This document shows, one piece after another, positions 25,191-35,579 of a stretch of 64,000 nucleotides of DNA (positions are counted from its first letter, which is position 1; every line of letters begins with the position of its first letter). The position numbers and the translations under genes are program-made. Origin of the DNA: CAWUKT01 sp964352215 (GTDB taxonomy: Bacteria > Bacteroidota > Bacteroidia > J057 > JADKCL01); assembly GCA_964352215.1 (NCBI GenBank), contig CAYGRE010000010.1, positions 28,329 through 92,328 of the forward strand. Reading direction: 5' to 3'. The notes beneath the pieces were generated by a model. It worked only from the letters and a program-made list of their open reading frames with translations. It had not been told where the DNA came from and ran no database searches.

Positions 25191-28100
25191 ATGCATTTTT
25201 TTGCCGACCACACCGCATTGCCCTTGCAATCTGCATCGTCTGATTTATACGGTCCCGCCGATCCCAGCATCTTTAACCACTACGATGTATCTGCCAATTT
25301 TCTAACTACGTCTGTAACCAAGGCTTTTGCTTGTCAGCCAGGTAGTTTGGTGGTCACTGACTATGTGGATGCCACTACCGGGGTGGTTGATCCCAACCTG
25401 ATCAATCTCATTCTAAAACCGGATGCAGGACTCAAAGTCAACTCGAAAGCGGTACAGTATTATATCTACCGGGGAATTCGGAAGAGTGATTTCTTCAGTG
25501 GGGCTGCGATTGCCCCCTCCGATCCCAGCAATATCGAACTGATTTTCCTGATGCATGCCATGCATCTCCTCAACCTGGGACTAGGCTTTCTGGCGCTTGA
25601 CCCCTTGGATCCAAAGGATTTTGGTTACGACTCCACCATTCCCGATGCCACCAAGATCGAACAGATTTTTGAGTATGCCATTCCGGGAGTCCGCCCGGTA
25701 ACGGTCACTGAAGGAACCTGGATTGGCAATTTCGAGACCGGAAAGAAGATAGGATTTGAAGTGATCCGCGACACTGGATTTGTAGATGTCACGGTCGGGT
25801 ATGTCAAAAAATCATTGGTCAAGCTGGATGTATCTACGCTGGGCACCGTGGTGTCCCCTACCGATGCCCAGAAATTTGAATTGAAAGTGCAGCGGGAAGC
25901 CATCCTGGGATATACCGATCCAGCCGCCTTGTTTGGAATGCATTGGAAGATTGGGGTGGGTACCGCCGACTATTCAAGCGGGTCACGGGAAACGGTGGTC
26001 AAGAAAGATCAGGACCTGGCCGACGATTTGCTGACCAAGTTTGCCAGCAATGGCCGCATCTACCTGGATATTCGCAGTGAAAAAGGAAATAACTATACCT
26101 ATTATGACAACTATCACAATGGCAACCCGCTAAAGATCAAATTCAAATTTGAGACCCAGGCCACCTTCACCGAGATCATCTACGACAGCAATGACTGGCC
26201 GATATTCTATGCTGCCATTCCCCATATTGATCCAGCAACGACCCTTTCTTATGTAGATATACAACTCCGGGTCGATGACAATACGAAGCCAGTCCTGTTT
26301 GCAGAAAATGTGGAACTGTTTGGCCCGGCCAACAAAAAACGGTTCAAAGACAAAAAGGAACTTCTCAATGGGGTAGCCACCGACTGGACGAAAAGCATCC
26401 GCTTGTATTTCCCAACTGCCCAGGGACTCGCCAACCGCTATATGGTACCTAATGTCCTTGAATTGTACTATTTCCGGGAGGAAAAATTAACCCCCAATCC
26501 TCCCGTTACCAATGCCGTTCCCCTTGAAACCCTCCATTTGGATACCCTCTTTGGTGCGGTTGACTTTACCATCCCGGCAGTTTCTGTATTTGGTCACCTG
26601 CGCAATATTGATTGGGGCTATTCCCGGGGCCATGATTTTGCCCACGTTCCCGAGACCGGAATGTATTTTGATGCTGATGCTGTGCTCTTGCACTCAAATG
26701 CACGCTTTGCCCATATAGAGTCCGACGACGTCTACCCCAAGATTCCCCCGGAACAATTGGGCCTGACCACTCCGATTGGTTCCACCGTGGTCCCCAAAGA
26801 GATCATCCTCAACAAATGGGTGATAGAAGAAACAGCGGGAAACAATGTAAATGTCCTTGACATCGCAGCCTACAATGACAAGGCCAAGGTGGTCAAGAAG
26901 GACCACGCCTATTTCTTAGGGTTGACCAGAGCCGAATATACCACCCTGACCGGGACTGCGGGATTTGCACCCAATACAAAACGCTACCTGGTATTAGTAA
27001 AGGAAGCCATCACCGAGGATGTAAATGGATTCCCCTTCCAGAAATACAAACTCAAACTCCAGGGTCATGATGCTAATGGAGCCCGCAAAATAGATGGCCC
27101 GGCGACGGATGTCTTTGTCTATTCCAATGGTGGCAGCTTCCTGGCCAGCAAGGATTTTGCCGATTTGGCCAGCCTCACCCTTGCCCTGCCTGATCCGGGG
27201 ACGATGCGTCAATGGGACCATGTGAATACCATTTCCTATGACCATACCGACGCCATTATACAGGCTGAATTCCCAACTGGGTATGACAATGTAGATGATT
27301 TGGGAAACAACCAGCGAACTCCCAACCTGGATACAGAACTCAGAGCTGAAATTACTTTTCCTGTCAATGCTGCTGGGGTAGTCTCTACAACTGCTGTCCC
27401 AAATATCAGCGATACCAAACCGAATTACCCCTTGGTAGTCATTGTCCACGGCAATGGCCATGAGTATACTGAGTACACGCGGATACGGGAGCACCTGGCT
27501 CGTAATGGATTCATTGCAGCCAGCATAGACTGCATGGAATCCAGCCGGAAATTTAACCTCATACGGGATGCAGCCTGGCCACCAGACATCTATGTTTTCA
27601 GAGCAGGTGGTACCGGATATTTATACGAACACAATGCAGCCCCTGCCGCGCGGAGGATAAGCAGAGATGTAGGTGGTGTATTGGTCCCGACTGGTTGGGC
27701 CCATGGAGTTGAATACACCTATCTCATGGGTCCCCCAAAACAAGTCGAAGTGTCTGCCCTGGCCAGGACTTTTAGGCATGGCATGGGAGCCAAAGGCCGT
27801 CTCAATGTGTTGTACAACCACTTGAAAGTCATTCGCCGAATTTTCGGTGCCAATGTTCAGAACAATATTGGCTTGATTGGTCACAGCCGGGGAGGAGAAA
27901 CAGTGGTCAAAGCAGTCGCAGAGATCACCCCTGTACTTGCCCATCCCGATCTGAATAATATCAACGCAATAATGTCGCTTGCTCCGACCGATCAATACGA
28001 GGAAGAAAACCTGCGTGCCAATGTCCCTTATTATGTGCTCTATGGTTCACGCGATGGTGATGTATCTGGCGTAGGGTGGAATGCCGCTGGCATACGCTAT

Positions 28101-29000
28101 CCAAGACAGGGGGCAGCAGGGAACGTCGGATCGGGTGCATTCTCCCTGTATGACCGGGCCTACGACCCATCGGTTCAAGTAAGCGCCAAAGCCATGTCCT
28201 TTGTCCACCGGGCCACCCACAATGGCTTTGTCACTGTAAATGCGACCGATTATCCTGGGCCAATTCCTATTGCAGAAGCCACCCAACGGGCCATTTTCCA
28301 TGCCTACGCCAATGCATTCTTCAGACAGCACCTCAAATCGGAACCGGTGTGGGAACCCTATTTTCACGGAAGTCACATTCCACCATCAGTTCCCTACCGC
28401 CAGATTGCCCCTCAATTCAACCGGGTAGGGGTACCAGTCAAGGTGGTTGACGATTTCCAAAGCAATCCCCCCAAAGGAACCAGTTCCAGTGGAGGGGCAG
28501 TAGCCTACAGTGCTGGAGCTGGAAAATTGACCGAGGGAGATTTGTTCTCAAATGACAACCACTCTCCCCATGAAACCAATGGGCTCATCATCGATTGGAA
28601 TGGGGGTGACTCCCTCACCTTGGACGTTCCGGCCGCCCTCAAGAACGTACAAACCCTCAATTTCTTCAGTTTCAGATTGGGCCACGTAGTTGACCCTGGA
28701 GGAGCATATTCCAGCCTGAACACCATGAAGGTGGGACTTACAGACATTCCTGGTAACCCCACCCACGAAGTCGAATTGACCCTCAACGTACCCGAACCGG
28801 ACCACCGGGCAGCTGCAGATCGTCCTGGGTGGCCAGACAAGCCAGCGGCCACCAAGTCTGCCTTGATGACGGTCCGTATTCCTACCGATGAGTACGGTAA
28901 CAATGGGATCGATCTGACCCAGGTAAAACAAGTTGTCATCAAATTCCCAGCCGCGGGCTCCGGCAAAGTCGCACTCGACAATATCGAATTCACCAACTGA
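25191..29000 (+). CDS. Giant protein 1 (1269 residues) with an embedded alpha/beta hydrolase domain
   Basis: The product starts MHFFADHTALPLQSASSDLY and has no signal peptide. Residues 1-~740 are mostly beta-strand-like and unrecognised; one distinctive motif is VQYYIYRGIRKSDFF near residue 87. Residues ~745-1060 form a hydrolase of the PET-hydrolase/dienelactone-hydrolase type: NYPLVVIVHGNGHEYTEY (oxyanion region), NIGLIGHSRGGETVVKA with Ser899, VLYGSRDGDVSG with the probable acid, and VHRATHNGFV with the probable His. The final ~180 residues (VKVVDDFQSN to KVALDNIEFTN) look like a galactose-binding-like beta sandwich. It is the first of four genes spaced by 10, 21 and 20 bp, probably an operon whose promoter lies between 25002 and 25190. 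Substrate and location are unknown; absence of a signal peptide suggests cytoplasmic storage or unconventional export. Confidence 0.85.
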   Translation: MHFFADHTALPLQSASSDLYGPADPSIFNHYDVSANFLTTSVTKAFACQPGSLVVTDYVDATTGVVDPNLINLILKPDAGLKVNSKAVQYYIYRGIRKSDFFSGAAIAPSDPSNIELIFLMHAMHLLNLGLGFLALDPLDPKDFGYDSTIPDATKIEQIFEYAIPGVRPVTVTEGTWIGNFETGKKIGFEVIRDTGFVDVTVGYVKKSLVKLDVSTLGTVVSPTDAQKFELKVQREAILGYTDPAALFGMHWKIGVGTADYSSGSRETVVKKDQDLADDLLTKFASNGRIYLDIRSEKGNNYTYYDNYHNGNPLKIKFKFETQATFTEIIYDSNDWPIFYAAIPHIDPATTLSYVDIQLRVDDNTKPVLFAENVELFGPANKKRFKDKKELLNGVATDWTKSIRLYFPTAQGLANRYMVPNVLELYYFREEKLTPNPPVTNAVPLETLHLDTLFGAVDFTIPAVSVFGHLRNIDWGYSRGHDFAHVPETGMYFDADAVLLHSNARFAHIESDDVYPKIPPEQLGLTTPIGSTVVPKEIILNKWVIEETAGNNVNVLDIAAYNDKAKVVKKDHAYFLGLTRAEYTTLTGTAGFAPNTKRYLVLVKEAITEDVNGFPFQKYKLKLQGHDANGARKIDGPATDVFVYSNGGSFLASKDFADLASLTLALPDPGTMRQWDHVNTISYDHTDAIIQAEFPTGYDNVDDLGNNQRTPNLDTELRAEITFPVNAAGVVSTTAVPNISDTKPNYPLVVIVHGNGHEYTEYTRIREHLARNGFIAASIDCMESSRKFNLIRDAAWPPDIYVFRAGGTGYLYEHNAAPAARRISRDVGGVLVPTGWAHGVEYTYLMGPPKQVEVSALARTFRHGMGAKGRLNVLYNHLKVIRRIFGANVQNNIGLIGHSRGGETVVKAVAEITPVLAHPDLNNINAIMSLAPTDQYEEENLRANVPYYVLYGSRDGDVSGVGWNAAGIRYPRQGAAGNVGSGAFSLYDRAYDPSVQVSAKAMSFVHRATHNGFVTVNATDYPGPIPIAEATQRAIFHAYANAFFRQHLKSEPVWEPYFHGSHIPPSVPYRQIAPQFNRVGVPVKVVDDFQSNPPKGTSSSGGAVAYSAGAGKLTEGDLFSNDNHSPHETNGLIIDWNGGDSLTLDVPAALKNVQTLNFFSFRLGHVVDPGGAYSSLNTMKVGLTDIPGNPTHEVELTLNVPEPDHRAAADRPGWPDKPAATKSALMTVRIPTDEYGNNGIDLTQVKQVVIKFPAAGSGKVALDNIEFTN

Positions 29001-29010
29001 CCCCAAAGCA

Positions 29011-29394
29011 ATGAGTACATATACCATTACCGCTCACCAAACCATTCGGCCCTACCTGGGCACAGAAATGAAAATGATCTGTGTCGATATCCTCATGGAC
29101 ACTGGGAAGTTTCGTCCTCCTGCCTTGCCCTGGGTCGCCAGCATTTCCGACGGCACAACGGAAGCAGAGGCATTCATGCACGACCTTTCGCCTGACTCCA
29201 AGCAATTGACGTGCTTTTTTACCACCGATGCCTTTTCAGCAATGGCAGGCAATGTAACCGTTTCCTTTGGCACCTACGCCAACCTCCAGGTTGAGGAGAA
29301 TGTCGCCCTGCTTGGCAGCATAGCCGCTCTCCCATCCCCACTGGACATCTGGGTTGTTCCAGATGCCGACAACGCCTGGCTCGCTACTATTTAA
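29011..29394 (+). CDS. Small protein of the giant-protein operon, 127 residues
   Basis: The product (MSTYTITAHQTIRPYLGTEM) is acidic, beta-rich by eye and without a signal peptide. Alternating strands such as GNVTVSFGTYANLQVEENV suggest a single Ig-like or C2-like sandwich. I recognise no family. It starts 10 bp after the 1269-residue gene and ends 21 bp before the 2047-residue gene, so it is translated from the same message. A small partner or chaperone for the larger products is one possibility, without direct evidence. Confidence 0.75.
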   Translation: MSTYTITAHQTIRPYLGTEMKMICVDILMDTGKFRPPALPWVASISDGTTEAEAFMHDLSPDSKQLTCFFTTDAFSAMAGNVTVSFGTYANLQVEENVALLGSIAALPSPLDIWVVPDADNAWLATI

Positions 29395-29415
29395 CCATCC
29401 AACGCATTTCCTCTC

Positions 29416-32400
29416 ATGGCCAAATATTATCCCACACTTAATACCCTGATCGACGCCAGCGCCATTCCCGGCGACTTTCAGGCCCTCCAAGACCTCGCCC
29501 AGGACGGAATCGACCTCCTCCTCGGTAAAATTCTCTACAAAGACCTTGTCACCAGGATCTCCCCCGATGGCACCACCCGCTATTACAGCCTGACCCTGAT
29601 CGTCAAAGAACTCAAATTGCCGGTACTCGGTACCGGCATGAACCTTGTCTTATTCAGCGATCCCGGAGGCGCTTATTCCTCCTTCCCCCTCGTCCTCGAT
29701 TGGCGCTGGGAGTTGTACAAGTACATTTCCCGCCTGGAAACAGAAGGGTTTTCCTACCTACCGGAAGCATTTCTGGACATTTTTCTGGAGTTGGCGGACA
29801 TCGGAGATGTCAATACCTTCATCGCGGAGATCATCCGGGTATTCCTGGACGGCGGGGACAATGGCTACCTCAGTGCCCTCGATGGATTGATCAATCTGGT
29901 CAGCGGCTACAACAACGGCGACCCTGCCGTCACCACCCTGCTCACCAATATCACCACCCAACTCACCGCCATCAAAACCAGGGTGGAAAGCCTGTTGACC
30001 ACCTCCAATTTCTTTACCATTGGGTCCATTCTGGCCAATTATGATTCCGACGCGACCCTCGGCCCGGCCGTCACCTCCATAGAGTCCAGCATTGATACCC
30101 TGGAAACGGACCACAATATCCAGGTCAATGTCCTGGGGGATATGCTCCTGGCAGTGCTCGGCAATCTCGGAGACATCGAAGAGAAATTCGAGAAATTAGC
30201 CGATCTCTTCAAAGGCTGGCTGCAAGGCATCACCAAAGAGGACTTTTACAATCTCTTAGTGCCCAGTTTCTCGGTCGAATTGAACAGCATCAGCGCCGGA
30301 TTGGAATTTCCCCGCACCTGGCTCAAACCTACCATTGAAAGCCCACCCAGTTCCGGGAACTTCATCGAAGATCCGGACCAAACCCAACTCGCTACCCTGG
30401 AATTTGAAATTGGGAAGCTGAAGCTGTCCACCCAGTCGGGGTTCGAGTTTGAGAACCAAATGAATTTCAGCTTCAAGCGGGCCCTGATCGGCAATACCGG
30501 GATAATGCTGGCCTTCAGTGGTCTCAAGGTGGACGTTTCCAAAAGCTACAATATCCCCGAGGCCGATGCCGATGGACGCCCCTCGGACTTTCAGGGACTT
30601 TATGCCGAATCGGCTTCCGTCACCCTGCCCGCCGACTGGTTCAAAGACCCGGATGGAACCAATGCGGAAATATTCGGAGAAAAACTGCTGATCGGTACCG
30701 GTGGATTGTCCGGCAAGATCGGTCTCCGTGGCATTGGCGGTGACAATATGTTCAAAGCCAAGTTGGGCAGCACCAACGGGTTCGAGCTTGGTTTTAAAAA
30801 GTTTGACCTGGTATTCAAGCAAAACAAAGTCAAATCCTCGGATATCCAGTTGCAGTTGGGAATTCCCAATTTCGTTTATCCCGGCGGCCATCCACAAGCA
30901 GGGGATCCGGTCAAGCTCGACCTGGCCGGACATATCGGGGACGATGGCGACTTCAACCTGACTGCCTCCACCGAACCTCCTTTCCCGATCGAATGGGATG
31001 GGGTGTTTACCTACCATATCCGCAGCCTCGAACTCGGAAGGCAGGACGATGACTTCTACCTGGGAACTTCGGGGAAAATCGAATTCCAGGGCTTCCTGAG
31101 AGATACCCTCAAGTTAGGGGCCATCGACATCGAAAAACTCCGCATCTACAGCGATGGCAATATCGAATTCGAGGGAGGCTCCATCAACCTCATTGAACCC
31201 ATTGTCCTCCCACTCGGTCCGGTAGAGATTACCGTATCAGCCATTCACTACGGCTCGCACCAGCGTGAAATCGACAACGAAGTCCGCAAGTTCAACTACT
31301 TCGGATTCGATGGTGGGATCAGCGTGGACCCATTAGGTATAGAAGTCAGGGGAGACGGGGTAAAATTCTATTATTGTGTGGATGACAAACCCAATCGTCC
31401 AGCCCCCTATCTGCACATCCAGACCCTGCACCTGGACCTGACCATCCCGGCCTCCTCTCCGGCCGTCATCATCAACGGCTGGCTCTCCATCCCTGAGCCC
31501 GGTGCATCCAAAGAATACGCTGGTGGCGTAAAGATCCAGATTCCGCAGGCAAAGATTGCCGGCCATGCCGACATGAAACTGATGCCAAAGTACCCGGCCT
31601 TCATCATCGATGCCGGCATCGATTTACCCGCACCCATTCCCCTGGGCCCTGTCGGAATTTATGGTTTCCGGGGCTTGATCGGCTACCGCTATGTGGCCGA
31701 AAAAGAAGCCGTCGGACTTTCCTCTCAGGACAGTTGGTACGATTACTATAAATTCCCCCCCAGGGGAATCCACGTCAGCAAATTCAGCGGACCCGACCGG
31801 TCGGTTACGTCTGGAACCCCCTTCTCCATAGGGGCGGGTGCCTCTTTGGGTACCTCATTCGACAATGGCACCGTGCTCAACATCAAGGCGATGGTCTTGT
31901 TGTCGATCCCGTCCCTCTTTATGATTGATGGGCGTGCCTCCGTTCTCTCAGCCCGGTTGGGCCTGGAAGACCCCAAAGAACCACCCTTCTTTGCCTTTAT
32001 CGCCATTGGGGACAATTCCCTGGAGCTTGGCTTCGGGGCTGACTTCAAAATGCCCACTAAGTCCGGGGACATCCTTTCCCTCTATGCCGATGTGCAAGCG
32101 GGCTTCTTCTTCAACGATGCTTCCCGCTGGTATGTCAACTTTGGCACCCGGGAAAATCCGGTAAAAGCCCAGGTCATCCGCATCCTGAAAATCACCGCCT
32201 TCCTGATGCTGTCGGCCAAAGGAATAGAAGCTGGGGCAAGAGGAGAACTCAGCTTCCGCCGCAAATACGGACCGATCAAAGTCGCCGCCTGGGCCTATAT
32301 CGAGGTGGGTGGAAAGATCAGCTTCGAACGCCCACAGTTTGGTGCCTTCATGGCCGCCGGGGTTGGCGCTGACATCGACATCAAGATCGTCAGCCTCTAC

Positions 32401-35400
32401 GCTTCCTTCGACATGCTACTCGGGGTAGAAGCTGCCAAACCCTTTAAGATATTTGGAGAATTCCGGGTCTGCGTACGGATCAGTATCCTCTGGGTATTCA
32501 AGTTTCGCTTCTGTGGCAACCTCAGCCTGTTATGGGAATTCAACAGCGAGGTGGATACCACTCCCGTCAATCCTCTGCTCGCTTCTTCTCCGGCCAATAC
32601 CCTGCCGGGATTTGTTCAGGGAGTCAATATGCTCAGCAATGAGACCTTTGACTTGGTCCACCTGGGAGGCAATATCCCCGGCAACCTCCCTGCCAATGTG
32701 CGGAACAATATCATCCCCATCGATACCTATATTGATCTGCGGACCACCAAAGGACTGCAACCCAATGCAGTTTCCTCCACCATTGCTGCACTGGGCCCCA
32801 CCTCTACCGACCACGTTGAATTGATCCCACCGGAAAAAATGATTCGTGGCAAGGAGGTGCGCCAGGTTAAGCACAGCTACAGTGTAGAATCTGTAGAGAT
32901 CAAAAGCTGGAATCCTTCCTCCAATAGTTGGGTGGATTACCATCCCTGGAAGGCACTTTACCCTACCGACCCGGCACTTAACAACAAGTTTTTCGGACAA
33001 TTCCAGTTTACGGATGGCCGCTACAATGTGCTCCGCCTATTGGCAACCAATCCCCTTTCCTATACGGAGCAAGGGCTCCAGGAATGGGGCGTACCAGAGC
33101 AAAATGGCCTGACACCGGGAGTGATTTTCTGTGAGGACGAACGGCTCACCCGCCATTGCGAGAACTTCCTGAACAAGCCCATCGGGCAAAGGTATTACTG
33201 TCCCACCGTCAATGACCTTTTCTATACGCTCAAGATTGCTTATTTGCTGCTGGACCATGGTGAGGGAGAATATGCGGACATTTCCGCGGAAGCCAATCCT
33301 CACCAATTCCCCCTTTCCCTGCGCTTCCAAAACCAGCACAAGCTTCAGATTCGACTGCCCAAGCCGTCAGTTGAAGTTTCCCTGAGGTTGACCACCTACA
33401 GCCAATCAGTTAAGATCTACTACTATGCAACTTTGCGGGATTATTCGAGCCTCTTCCTGCAGTATGGCCATCCGGACCCCAGCTCAGCCACCCCTCTGGG
33501 TGCCCATGTGGTAACGGTCAATGCAGCCGATCTGATCAATCCTGTGGAGTATATAAAACCTGATTGGAACCCGGTGACCCGGATCGTTGTAGTACCGGAC
33601 CATCCGGACCAAACCGCCATCCAGGCCCTCGAGATTCGAATTGCAGAAACCCAGGCAGAGAACCGCCTCATTACTTACAAGATTGAGGAAGGTAATCTGA
33701 AACCGGTCAAGCCCATCATCGATCAGCTCAAGGAGATCAAAGGGAAAGGATGTAGCGAGGACAGGTCCAATCCAGACCCCAATGAAAGGATGTGCAAGTT
33801 GTATCAGGAACTGTTGTCCTTCCTCGATTGCCTCCGGGTTTTCAACGACAATACTTTCAATGACTTCATGGGTTGTCTGGATGGCTACCTGCGCACGGTT
33901 GAACAGTTTTACAACCAAAACCCCAATGAACCCTTCCCACGGGAAAAGGAATATCTCCTGGATTGGATGAGGAATTGGCAAAAAGATCCAAAACTGGAAA
34001 CCGGTGGGTCTATCTTCCCATGGGCTTCAGAGTTTGCCGAAACCATAGGTATCCTGGGGGGCTGTATTCCGGCTCCGGACAAATGCTATACCCTGCTCCA
34101 CGAGGTCTGCTACCTAAGCCTTGAAGAGCACCAGTACAATGTCTCCATCCAGAGTCAGGCCGCCATTTCAGCCACCAATGACAATATTGTCGATGGAATT
34201 ACCGGGTACATTCAGCCGGTTTGGCGACCAGATACTTCTTATGCGGTCCGCTTCGTCCTGAAAGATACGGTAGACGATGGTGCCAATCCGGCCGGGACTT
34301 TTGCCTACAGCTTTGGCTTCAGTACTGCCGGTCCGCTGGGATACTTCCATGAACATCCCCAGGCCAATTACGGTGATCCACAGCAGCCGGACCAATTCCC
34401 ACTGACCTCTTTGACCCGTTACCTGGATTTTGAACGGTCTTATCCCAATGCGGATGGTAATATTCTGAACGCCAAGCCCCTTTTCTACGACGATGAGACC
34501 ACGGCCATTCACCTGTTCTTTGCCAAGCCCTGGGCACGCCACTTCTTCCATGAATGGCCCTCTTATAATGGCAATGCAGCCCGCAAAGGCCGGCTGAAGA
34601 TTGTGATCAAAGACCCCAAGGAGGGAAGTACCATTACCAATCCTCCTTACCTGGATTACGATCCCACTGATACGGTCCACACCAATATCCCACAGACGGT
34701 GGAGAATTGGCAAACCGATCCGAATCCACAGATTCCCTTCCCTTTGCGTCAATACCAGGCTTTGCTGGAGAGTCAGAACTGTGTGCTCTGGGGGGGCAAT
34801 GTGATCAAACCCGCCTCCCAATCCATGCAGGTGTTCCCGAAACACCTGAAACCGCAAAAGCTGTACACCGCCCTGGTCAACAACCTCTACGATGTGGATG
34901 CAGACGGGACCCTGGAAGAGGCTTCAGAAAGTCGGCAAGTCCACCGGTTCACCTTCCAGACCAGCCGCTACAAGAGCTTTGCGGAGCAGGTCAACAGCTA
35001 TCTGCTGACCTATGACGAAGGCCCCAGCATCGAGCAACGTCCAGCTGTATTCAGCATATCGGTTGCTTTGACCAATGTTGAGATTCAGGCAGGACTGGAC
35101 TGCATCATCGGTAACAGCAATCCGGGAATGGAACGGGACTATGTCCACCGCTTCGACCGCATCTGGGAAGGATTGTGGGGCATGTCTCCCCTGCCACCCG
35201 CCAAGGGAACGGAATTCAACCTTATCCGCAACAGCAATGACAACGACACCATCGTGGCCATTCTGATCCGGAACCCGGAGCCTTTCAACAATCCCAGAAT
35301 GCCGGTATCCGAGGTAGAAGATACCCTTCAGGTAATGAGCGGGGGAAGCCCCAACGGTACTTACCGGTACTTGCACAGCAAGGATTATTCCCAGGTGATC

Positions 35401-35559
35401 GTGATGAGAACCAATCTGCAAATCAGTGGCACCCTTGACTTCCGGTTCCGCTACAAGTTGTGGGATGGCAATCAATACGCCGTGCCGGGAACTCCCGAAT
35501 ACAGCACCGATGAGATCGGAACCATTCTCGTATCCGGACTGAACCTGAACAATTTCTAA
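29416..35559 (+). CDS. Giant protein 2 (2047 residues), unknown; long amphipathic beta-strand region
   Basis: No signal peptide (MAKYYPTLNTLIDASAIPGD). Residues 1-~300 are helical. Residues ~300-1040 are an unbroken series of alternating polar/hydrophobic strands, for example GGLSGKIGLRGIGG, LHLDLTIPASSPAVIINGWLS, PIPLGPVGIYGFRGLIGYRY, GAGASLGTSFDNGTVLNIKA, SLELGFGADFKMP, ending in a Cys-containing FKFRFCGNLSLLWEF. This resembles amphipathic beta-groove or DUF6603-like proteins; neither is verified. The second half contains a helical Cys-rich segment (KGCSEDRSNPDPNERMCK, LDCLRVFNDN, FMGCLDGY) and beta-rich domains to the end. Many Gly-Pro loops and no transmembrane helix are seen. It is the third gene of the operon. 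A structural, groove-forming or toxin-like role is open. Confidence 0.85.
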   Translation: MAKYYPTLNTLIDASAIPGDFQALQDLAQDGIDLLLGKILYKDLVTRISPDGTTRYYSLTLIVKELKLPVLGTGMNLVLFSDPGGAYSSFPLVLDWRWELYKYISRLETEGFSYLPEAFLDIFLELADIGDVNTFIAEIIRVFLDGGDNGYLSALDGLINLVSGYNNGDPAVTTLLTNITTQLTAIKTRVESLLTTSNFFTIGSILANYDSDATLGPAVTSIESSIDTLETDHNIQVNVLGDMLLAVLGNLGDIEEKFEKLADLFKGWLQGITKEDFYNLLVPSFSVELNSISAGLEFPRTWLKPTIESPPSSGNFIEDPDQTQLATLEFEIGKLKLSTQSGFEFENQMNFSFKRALIGNTGIMLAFSGLKVDVSKSYNIPEADADGRPSDFQGLYAESASVTLPADWFKDPDGTNAEIFGEKLLIGTGGLSGKIGLRGIGGDNMFKAKLGSTNGFELGFKKFDLVFKQNKVKSSDIQLQLGIPNFVYPGGHPQAGDPVKLDLAGHIGDDGDFNLTASTEPPFPIEWDGVFTYHIRSLELGRQDDDFYLGTSGKIEFQGFLRDTLKLGAIDIEKLRIYSDGNIEFEGGSINLIEPIVLPLGPVEITVSAIHYGSHQREIDNEVRKFNYFGFDGGISVDPLGIEVRGDGVKFYYCVDDKPNRPAPYLHIQTLHLDLTIPASSPAVIINGWLSIPEPGASKEYAGGVKIQIPQAKIAGHADMKLMPKYPAFIIDAGIDLPAPIPLGPVGIYGFRGLIGYRYVAEKEAVGLSSQDSWYDYYKFPPRGIHVSKFSGPDRSVTSGTPFSIGAGASLGTSFDNGTVLNIKAMVLLSIPSLFMIDGRASVLSARLGLEDPKEPPFFAFIAIGDNSLELGFGADFKMPTKSGDILSLYADVQAGFFFNDASRWYVNFGTRENPVKAQVIRILKITAFLMLSAKGIEAGARGELSFRRKYGPIKVAAWAYIEVGGKISFERPQFGAFMAAGVGADIDIKIVSLYASFDMLLGVEAAKPFKIFGEFRVCVRISILWVFKFRFCGNLSLLWEFNSEVDTTPVNPLLASSPANTLPGFVQGVNMLSNETFDLVHLGGNIPGNLPANVRNNIIPIDTYIDLRTTKGLQPNAVSSTIAALGPTSTDHVELIPPEKMIRGKEVRQVKHSYSVESVEIKSWNPSSNSWVDYHPWKALYPTDPALNNKFFGQFQFTDGRYNVLRLLATNPLSYTEQGLQEWGVPEQNGLTPGVIFCEDERLTRHCENFLNKPIGQRYYCPTVNDLFYTLKIAYLLLDHGEGEYADISAEANPHQFPLSLRFQNQHKLQIRLPKPSVEVSLRLTTYSQSVKIYYYATLRDYSSLFLQYGHPDPSSATPLGAHVVTVNAADLINPVEYIKPDWNPVTRIVVVPDHPDQTAIQALEIRIAETQAENRLITYKIEEGNLKPVKPIIDQLKEIKGKGCSEDRSNPDPNERMCKLYQELLSFLDCLRVFNDNTFNDFMGCLDGYLRTVEQFYNQNPNEPFPREKEYLLDWMRNWQKDPKLETGGSIFPWASEFAETIGILGGCIPAPDKCYTLLHEVCYLSLEEHQYNVSIQSQAAISATNDNIVDGITGYIQPVWRPDTSYAVRFVLKDTVDDGANPAGTFAYSFGFSTAGPLGYFHEHPQANYGDPQQPDQFPLTSLTRYLDFERSYPNADGNILNAKPLFYDDETTAIHLFFAKPWARHFFHEWPSYNGNAARKGRLKIVIKDPKEGSTITNPPYLDYDPTDTVHTNIPQTVENWQTDPNPQIPFPLRQYQALLESQNCVLWGGNVIKPASQSMQVFPKHLKPQKLYTALVNNLYDVDADGTLEEASESRQVHRFTFQTSRYKSFAEQVNSYLLTYDEGPSIEQRPAVFSISVALTNVEIQAGLDCIIGNSNPGMERDYVHRFDRIWEGLWGMSPLPPAKGTEFNLIRNSNDNDTIVAILIRNPEPFNNPRMPVSEVEDTLQVMSGGSPNGTYRYLHSKDYSQVIVMRTNLQISGTLDFRFRYKLWDGNQYAVPGTPEYSTDEIGTILVSGLNLNNF

Positions 35560-35579
35560 ACCAACAACCTGAACATCCC

